Of a stretch of DNA of 64,000 nt, positions 56,170 through 64,000 are shown piece after piece. Both the position numbers and the translations under genes were made by a program. Numbering within the stretch: position 1 is the first letter of the stretch; every line of letters starts with the position of its first letter. The stretch covers positions 31,816,479-31,880,478 of the forward strand of contig OZ010742.1 of the NCBI GenBank assembly GCA_963932245.1. The letters are read 5' to 3'. The notes under the pieces were generated by a model, which ran no database searches, was not told where the DNA came from, and saw only the letters and a list, made by a program, of their open reading frames with translations. This DNA comes from Tachinus rufipes (Eukaryota; Arthropoda; Insecta; Coleoptera; Staphylinidae).

Positions 56170-58149
56170 ATACACATAATTTGCACAATCTCTGCAATTT
56201 TAACCAATGTCTAGTAAATTTGGAACTTATGAGTACTGCAAAATAAAACTTTGACAGCTGAAAGCTTTAGGAAAACCTAAACAACAATTGATAGAAATAA
56301 AACAATAAAGTAGTAGCATAACAAACTATAGAGTAATAATAAATAATAGTAATATGGCTCAACCAACTTATCTAGTGTAGTAATCATAATAGCTTAGATT
56401 AACCAAAATAAAATTATCCACAGCGGAATAATTGTGTGAACGTATTAATTAATGATTATTAAATAAAGTTTTTTATTATTAATATTATAGATTACCCAAT
56501 ATAATAATACTTAACTTGTGCAAGAAAATACAACTCAATCGCACTAGATTTGTGTAAAAAGTTAAATATTGATTTTAATAATTATTGAATAATAAGTGTT
56601 GATTTTATATTTATATTTGGTTATTTTAAGTCTTCTTTTTAATATTAAGTTAGAGAGGTTATGATTAATTATATACAAAAACGCTAGTTTTTTGGAACCA
56701 TCAATTTTCCATAATGGTTATTTTATTTTTATTTTTAGGACTTGTTGATGGTATTATAGTTTGTCACTCGAATTTCCTTGCACATATATCAAGTGCATAT
56801 TTCATGTGTGTAAATCGATTTATTGCCCTATTAATATTTTATAGATTGCATATGATCGTAAAATTTGAGATTTTCGGAAGCTTGACGTCAAATTTATTAC
56901 TCAGTTTATATCAAATAACAAAAAACAAATCTGAAAAGTAGGATTTACAGCCACAATAAATAATAACACAATTTTTCACGCTTACTCTCTTTGCAAGCTA
57001 AAACATATAAATCAGCACATTGTTATTAAATTATTACCTAATATATCATTCACTCTATAATTCTATATAGAGTATATGAAACATAAAAAAATAAATATTA
57101 TAGCAAATATTTTTACTAGTTAAGTATCCTGTGCTGAGTTTAGTTTATTATAAGAGAGCAATTTACGACTTTTCGAACTCTCGATAACTATTAAATTATA
57201 TTAAATTATAGTACAAAAATTCTATATTAATAATTTAATATAATATTACTAATTTTAATAATTAATTGTTTGTAAATGTTTGTAAAATTTGTTTTCAAAA
57301 TTTGATTATATTTTAATTGACATTAATTGCAAAGGAACCAAATTTATAAATTAAATATATATATAAAATTTAATTTTTATTTTGTTTAAAGTTGATTGAA
57401 CTGATTTATAAATAGAACATAAATTATATTATAAAAATCTATAAATTTTTATTATATTTGCTTATCAGCTTGATTGCATTTAGGGTAAGCTATAATTTTC
57501 ATAGATTACCCCAAAACTATGTATAACACGATTGCTTGTCCTAAATCCCAACCGCACAACACCGTACCAAAACTTAGTAAATTATAATCTGACCGAAGTT
57601 ACAGTTTCTACAAACATTCACCCATAATAAAATAACGTATTTCCTCAAAGGAAACATACATCCCTCTTTCGGCAGGGTTGTTTCTATTTTAATTTAAATA
57701 AACACCATTTTCTTCTTGGGAAGCTTCGAATTTGTACGTGATTAAATTCATGCATAATTTCGTTTGCATCCTGGAGCGGAAAATTTCACAAACCAAGAAA
57801 AAACATATATAATTTTATTTTATTTTTTCAATTCGCGTTTTGCATAAACGAAAATATGGAAACGGATGAAAATATTTAGAATCACCACAAATATGCAGTG
57901 AGTTTAAAAATTAAGCTAATAATCAATATTTTTGCATCAATTAAATATTTTATTGTTAAAAATAAAAACGACCATGTAGAGTATGCAACCTAACCTATAT
58001 TTGTTGTAATAAAATCTCCAAAATTATTCCAGATTTTCCGAGTCAAATCATTGACAATTTATACTATAAAGAATTGAAGCCCATCTCAGTAAGTTCTTCA
58101 ATAGACAGAACAGCCGCATCTGTGGTTCCAAAAATCCTAGAACAATAGC
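56170..58149. other. AT-rich spacer
   Basis: No recognised gene. Only short frames without motifs. Confidence 0.45.
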
Positions 58150-58304
58150 TAGAAAACTTCTTTATCCCCAATGAGTTACTGTTTGGTAAGGTTTTTGTGT
58201 TGGCGGATCGTTACCGTAGAATGTCAACTAATTTTCTTTGGCCTATATTAAAAATTTTGGCATAGACATTTGCAGTGCTGCACAAGAAATTTCCTGGGCG
58301 CATT

Positions 58305-58470
58305 TGTTGGTTATTGCAACATCTAATTAATTATTTTTATATTTGAGTACAAAAATGTAAATCGTGCTTTGAAATGTATTTTGACATCCGAGTTATAATT
58401 AATTAATATAAAATTGTTAAACGCATAAAACGTATTTTTATTTGGTCCAATTCATCTGACCTAACCAACA
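58305..58470 (+). repeat. Copia 5' LTR (166 bp)
   Basis: It begins TGTTGG and ends CCAACA. Compared with the 3' LTR it lacks 13 bp (CTAATCAGTAAAG after TATTTGG) and differs at about five bases. Confidence 0.92.
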
Positions 58471-59301
58471 GGATAAGGGCCCAGGACGATAGCCATTGTA
58501 ATAAAATAAAGACGTGCATTAGAATACCGAAACACCATGGCAGATTCAGTAATGAAAGTGCATATACTAAAATTAAATAATGATAACTATGGAGTTTGGA
58601 AATATAAACTCAAACTTCTATTAATCAAAGAAGACTTATGGACAGTTTTCGAAGATATTGCACCTGCTTCGACTGACGCAAATGCATTAGCGGCATGAAA
58701 TAAAAAAGATGGTAAAGCACGAGCATGTATTGGTTTATTTGTTGATGACAATCAAATCATTCATATAAGAAATCATTCTACAGCCAAAGCAATGTGGGAA
58801 TCTTTAAGAGAATATAATCAAAAGTCAACTTTATCCTATAAAGTTTGATATTTAAGACGGCTATGTCGGCTGATATTATCTGAAAGCTCTTTCTGTTGCG
58901 TTATATTTGTCTAGCTTACCAGAAAGTTATGGCGTATTAATTACAGCACTCGAGTCACGTCCAGAAGAGATTAGATATAACGAAAACCAGTGAAAGTAAT
59001 GAAAGTGCTCTTGAAGTGAAAGTTAACAAACCAAAATTTGAGCATATCGTTTTTTTCTGTAAGAGAAAAGATCACTACTGCATGGAAAAAGAAAAAAGAT
59101 TCTGAAAAACATGAGTCAAATCAAGCTAATGCAGTACAAATAAATGCAAATGACAATGATTCGTTTGTATGCATGATAGTAAATAAAAGTAAATCAAATG
59201 AGAAAGAATGGTGTGTAGACTCTGGTGCATCTGCACTTATGTGCAACAATGAAACACTTTTCAAGTATTTAACTAATTCAAATTCAGAAACAGAAGGACG
59301 T

Positions 59302-59316
59302 TATATATATATATAT
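59302..59316 (+). repeat. Short (TA)n run at a deletion point in the Copia polyprotein
   Basis: The run sits after the protease region where expected sequence is missing before LPVGKLAKNGCTVIF, so it marks a deletion or slippage site. Confidence 0.7.
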
Positions 59317-60307
59317 CAGAACTACAATGTGATCTGTTACCGGTCGGTAAATTAGCGAAAAATGGTTGTACCGTAATATTCATTGGTAAAACCTGCCATA
59401 TAATCAAGAATAAAATCACTATAATAAAAGTGAAGTGCAAGAATTATGTGTATAAAATAACGCCGCGGCATACTGCCATACAAACGACGAACACAATTCA
59501 TTTTAAATGCATACATAAATGGCATAAGATCCTTGGACACCGTAATTTAATTGATATTCGAAAAATAACTGAACTGTCAACCAATATGAAAATAGCAAAT
59601 TGTGATCACGATTATGTTTGTGAGACATGTATCCAATGCAAGAAAACTCGAGATAAGTTTTCCTAAAAAGCCAATAAATAAATCTACTAATAAATTAGAT
59701 TTAATCCACACAGATGTATGCGGACCAATTAAGCCACTGACGCCAAGAGGTAATCGTTATTTTAACTCTCATTGATGATAGTTACTCGCATATCTATCTA
59801 CTGAAGATAAAATCTGATGTCTATAAAAGTATGGTTAATTTCATGATGAAGACTCAACACGGTGAAATTCTAAAAGCGATTAGATCTGATCGAGGTGGAG
59901 AATACATCGATGGACGACTACAAAGTCTTTTAAAATCAAGTTATCAAAACTCAGTTAACCGTACCAAAAACTCCACAGCAAAGTGACATAGATAAACGTA
60001 GTAAAAATCGTACACTAATTAAAATAACAAAGTGTATGTTATCATGTTCAGGTCTTCATAAACAATTTTGGGGTGAAGCAATAAGCACAGTAAATCACAT
60101 TATTAATCGTTTACCTACAAAAAATGTAAAAACGACTCTATATGAAGCATGGCACAATAAACAACCAAATTTAGACTATTTTCAAGTATTTGGATCACCT
60201 GTGTATGCGTATATTCATAAAGATCAATGCAAAAAATTAGATGATACTGCCGAATTTGTTGGATATGAATTTGGTACAAAAAGTTATAGACTTTTGGATG
60301 TTGACAC

Positions 60308-60482
60308 CAGTGGCGGAGCTAGGACTTTTGGGTTAAAAAAAAAGTACAATTTTGTAATTTGTTTAACCTTTATTTTGTAAATTCTGGGAGGCCCCAAGTT
60401 TTAAAATAAACGTAGGAAAGCCCCCTATGCTTGTGGGCCCTTCCGCACTGCAGACACTTGCTTACAAGTAGCTCAGCCCCTG
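60308..60482. mobile_element. 175-bp hAT-type MITE inside Copia integrase region
   Basis: Left end CAGTGGCGGAGCTAGG and right end, read on the minus strand, CAGGGGCTGAGCTACT are inverted repeats of hAT type. A perfect 8-bp duplication GTTGACAC flanks it (60300-60307, 60483-60490). There is no coding capacity. It is a different family from the MITE at 52821. Confidence 0.93.
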
Positions 60483-61740
60483 GTTGACACACATAAAATC
60501 AAAATTAATCATGATGTCAAATTCATCAAACCAGAAGTTAATAAACAATCAGTGACATCAAAAGTGCAAAATTAAGTAGGTGATAAAAATGAAATAATTC
60601 TAACATCATTTGATGCAGTTTTAGAAAGGGCTGAAATTGTTGAAGAACAACAAACTATTCGACGCCCAAATAGATTGAATAAGAGCATACCGCCAAATCG
60701 TTTGATTATGGAAGCGTAGAAAGTGACACATAATATTAATCAAGATCTTATTACATATGATAAAGCCATAAACGAGCTAGATGTTAACAGGAAAATGGCT
60801 ATGGATAAAGAACTACAGTCTTTAAGTAAATGTGGTACTTGGGAATTAACAAAATTACCTGCTGACCAAGAAGAAAACTTAATCAAATATAAAGCACGTC
60901 TAGTTGCCCAAGGGCTTTCCCAATTGTATGGTCGAAATTATGATAAAGTTTTTGCACCTGTGGTGAGTCCAACATCACTAAAAATTCTTTTTGATTGTGA
61001 CTAAAAAACGAAAAATAAGCGTTCGACATTTTGATATCCAAACAGCGTATTTAAATGACGACTTATCACATGAAGTTTAGTCTTGATGACAAAGGTATAT
61101 TTTACATGTTTTTTATAAAGAAAAATATATTATGAATAAACTATTAGAATTTAATTTGATTGATGTAAAGGATTCAGTGACTCCAATGAACCCAGGTTAT
61201 TTGAGTCAAACAATGAATTAAGATTTATTTGAATCGCAAGAGACATACAGAAGTGCAATTAGGTCATTGTTATATCTATCTCTTAACACAAGACCAGATA
61301 GTCTTCAGGTATTCAAAAGCAACGAAATCATTTAAATTAAAACTTGGTAACAAAGACAACGATAGATGTTTCGAATGTTATGTTGATGCAGATTAGGGTA
61401 GCGATCCTGTTGACAGAAAATCAAATACAGGATATTGTTTTATTTTTAATGAAGCATTAATCGCATGAGTCAGTCGTAAACAAAAATTTGATTTTGGTCA
61501 AGAAATTCAAACTCCAGTTAAACTGTATGAAGACAATCAAGGTTGTATAAAACTACTCAACGACAAAACTTGTAACCAAAAGATAAAGCATATTGATATT
61601 AAATACAAGTACATACATGATGCAATTAAAAAGATAAAGGTAGCAGCTATTTATTGTTTGTTTGTTAAAGTTGGCAAAACATACCAAAGAGGTCGGATTA
61701 ATTAATGCTTAAATAAATTTAATTACATGGTAAGAAGGGG

Positions 61741-61919
61741 TGTTGGTTATTGCAACATCTAATTAATTATTTTTATATTTGAGTACAAAAATGTAAACTG
61801 GGCTTTGAAATGTATTTTGACATTTGAGTTATAATTAATTAATATAAAATTGTTAAACGCATAAAACGTATTTTTATTTGGCTAATCAGTAAAGTCCAAT
61901 TCATCTGACCTAACCAACA
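61741..61919 (+). repeat. Copia 3' LTR (179 bp)
   Basis: It begins TGTTGGTTATTGCAAC and ends CTAACCAACA, directly after a purine tract. It carries the 13 bp missing from the 5' LTR. Confidence 0.92.
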
Positions 61920-62010
61920 GCATCATATTGCAAAACTTGGACATAAATTGGCATCCCAGAATGTGCAATTTAACGTGAAGAAAAAAGAAAAAAGTCTACG
62001 ATAAGCCCGG

Positions 62011-64000
62011 TAAACAATTCCAATTCCCTTTGGAGACAGATTCGAGGTAGGAGTTTACTGGATATTATTTTTTACAGATAAGTTTGAACATTCAATTTTA
62101 ATAAAAACATTGTACTACTTAAGAATAAATAAATAAATATTCAAAATACATATAAAAATTTTAATTTAAAAGACAATTGAAAAATGCTACATTCTGCAAT
62201 AATATTTCTAATTTAACAAATAATACTACTTACCAAAAATCTAAAAATAATGGGTTCAGTAGTAAATATTATGTAATTAATTTACAGGTACATATTTAAA
62301 GGCAGCTGTGAAGTGGTAACACAAGCATAAGATCTAAAGTAAAGGTCTTTGGTACAAAAAAATAACTTAACCAACATTTTTTAAACCAGTCATCAATTTT
62401 TTTTTATAATTAACTAATTACTTTTAGTAGCAAAGTCATTTTAAAATTTAACAAAAACGTAAGTTTAGTATTGATCATAATTTGTTTTTATAATTATAAA
62501 ATCAATTTCAAAATATATAGTTTTGTATAAAATAATAGATAATAAAAAAATATAATTAAAAAAAATGTTAAGTTTGCTTTTGCATAATTATAGAATTCTC
62601 CATTTTATTACCACCATAAATAAAGCATTTCATTATTCCCTTATAATTGGTTTCTTCATAATTTATTAGTAACATAACAACACCTGAAAGCTTCGGATAT
62701 AAAAAACATTACATCAAATTTTTTTAAAAAAATATTTCTGCTAAGAAGTAGGCGAAGTAAAATAATTCGCATCATTAATCATACACCATGAGAAAAATTG
62801 CAAACCTAACCTGACATGTTTTCAATTTGCACTTTTTTCGTACAAATAATAACATTATTCGAATAAGCAATCTATGAAATAATTTATTTTCAATAAGCTC
62901 ATTAAGTTAATTAATATATTATTGGAGTTTACGCCAGGCTTATGTCTGGAATATGTATGATTTATGTGCTTTATTGAAATTAATTTCATAGTTTGCTATT
63001 CAATTATTAATCAATAAATTTTAGTATTAGTTAATATGTATAGAATTGCAAAATTAATTAAAATTTTAAATATTTAAACAATTATTAAGCTTAAAAGATT
63101 AATTTGCACATATATAAATTTAGTCATAATCCAATTGTTTAAACAATGTGATGACAAAATAGTTAATTAATTAAATATAGCTGCTCGGAATACTAAATAT
63201 TTGATCAACATTACTGATCAATATGCACGAGTGCTTCTATTAAATATTATTTTAATTTATTTAATGTCTTTATAAAACATTTGTGGTTTAAGTATGGTTA
63301 GTTTTGTAGTTGCATTCATTATAAGGCGCGTGCATAACTTAGATGAGATTATTTATTTTTTTACCGGAAAATATTATAAATTAAATTATGAATCAAATAA
63401 CAAAAACAAAAATTTTATTAAATAAACTGATGATTTGTAATAATTAAATTATATTTTAATTAATTTAAACAAATTGGAATGATTTAAAACAGCCTTAAAC
63501 TAAATAAACATTATATGTGTATGGCATTTAATTAATTTTTGCATGAATTCGTAATAAGTTTGAAGACAGACCATGTTTATAAAATCGATTTACTGGTTTT
63601 AGATTATCTCTTAGAATTATGTGGAGGAAATGTGACAGATACCTGCAAAGAAAATAGAGCATGGAAAATCTTATTAATCCAATCTGACACGTTATCAAGT
63701 CATTGAAGCCAGATACGACGAGTTTTTGTCTTATATAAATACATTTTGATTATATAAAAATATAATATAACATATTATATAATAACGTGTTACAACCAGA
63801 AAATAAAATTCATATATTATTCTACAAAAATGAGATTGTCATTCAAGTCACATGAACCTATACAATGAGCTCTACGATATTATTATTAATCCGCTGAAGT
63901 GATATATTATCATCTCAAATTGAATTGTTATAACTACATTCCACATGGTCTAACTACTAAGTTATATAAGCTTATATAAAAAATAGAATTCATTTCGTAC
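62011..64000. other. AT-rich sequence to the window end
   Basis: No gene, exon or repeat family was recognised. If the cyclase gene continues upstream, its C1 exons were not seen here. Confidence 0.45.

Larger units (their letters stand above)
58305..61919 (+). mobile_element. Ty1/Copia LTR retrotransposon, structurally almost complete, inactive
   Basis: Two LTRs, a polypurine tract (AAGAAGGGG, 61732-61740) and a 5-bp duplication (GCATT 58300-58304, GCATC 61920-61924). Gag starts MADSVMKVHILKLNNDNYGV at 58538. The protease keeps WCVDSGAS near 59210. Integrase shows HKWHKILGH, CETCIQCKKTR, HTDVCGPIKPL, IRSDRGGEY and FWGEAISTVNHIINRLPTKN (59510-60120). RT shows KYKARLVAQGLSQ and DKVFAPVVSPTSLKILF, then is truncated. 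RNase H shows VDADxGSDPVDRKSNTGYCF and EDNQGCIKLLND (61385-61565). Stops, frameshifts, deletions (notably RT motifs with the YVDD box) and a hAT MITE make it dead. LTR identity is about 97 percent. Confidence 0.9.
58150..62010 (+). mobile_element. mariner-superfamily transposase remnant split by a Copia element
   Basis: Left of the Copia LTR the reading is ADRYRRMSTNFLWPILKIL and LHKKFPGR. Right of it the reading is IILQNLDINWHPRMCNLT. Joined through one copy of the 5-bp duplication they read in frame as the family block LxxKFPGRxISRxxDINWPPRSCDLT. The catalytic surroundings are decayed, and about 20 residues seem missing before LHKKF. Outer limits of the element are unknown. Confidence 0.65.

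Noticed and set aside
1..64000. CRISPR array, bacterial operons or tRNA genes
   Set aside because: No regularly spaced identical repeats, no operon layout, and no cloverleaf with convincing A and B boxes was seen.

Overview
This is an AT-rich piece of an insect nuclear genome. Three things point to insects: one host gene with short exons and GT-AG introns that matches the insect Ac78C/ADCY8 adenylate cyclase group, several TTAGG-type repeat tracts, and transposable-element families typical of insects (APE-type non-LTR elements, R1-clade elements, Ty3/Gypsy, Ty1/Copia, Penelope, Tc1/mariner, hAT, Harbinger). The species cannot be fixed from sequence alone.

The only convincing host gene is the 3' part of a membrane adenylate cyclase on the minus strand. 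Eleven exons between 39275 and 9545 join in frame into 619 codons plus a stop. They cover the end of the C1b region, the second six-helix membrane block, and the whole C2 cyclase domain. The first catalytic domain and the N-terminus would lie to the right of the window or were not found. Two introns are very large: about 8 kb (30315-38372) and about 19 kb (9971-29010). Both are full of dead transposons.

Layout. 1-4380: non-LTR remnants, including one insertion whose two halves are inverted. 4890-7000: a decayed Gypsy pol. 7413-8496: a bacterial insert made of a 23S rRNA piece fused to a piece of an HK97/gene-transfer-agent-type portal gene, most likely of Rickettsiales origin, about 1 kb downstream of the cyclase stop codon. 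9545-9970: last two cyclase exons. 11265-13600: an A/C-rich stretch with a recurring motif. 15390-17640: R1-clade retrotransposon remnants bordered by GGTTAG repeats. 17690-23080: mariner, non-LTR, Gypsy and Jockey-like remnants. 25020-27905: a non-LTR element split by a 1666-bp inverted-repeat DNA transposon. 29011-30314: six cyclase exons. 31650-37150: three or more non-LTR remnants. 38373-39275: three cyclase exons. 40046-50100: further non-LTR, Harbinger-like and Gypsy remnants in the upstream intron or flank. 52526-56169: four nested layers of elements (Tc1, then hAT MITE, then a second Tc1, then a Penelope-like and a non-LTR insert side by side). 58150-62010: a nearly complete Copia element with LTRs and target duplication, which carries a hAT MITE and sits inside a mariner-type transposase remnant.

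Apart from the cyclase, no part of the window looks like a functional gene. Every transposon reading frame I followed has stops, frameshifts, deletions or lost catalytic residues. The most unusual items are the rearranged bacterial insert, the nested array whose order can be read from target duplications, the R1-clade element between TTAGG-like tracts with three successive related 3' tails, and the inverted-repeat element at 25330-26995.
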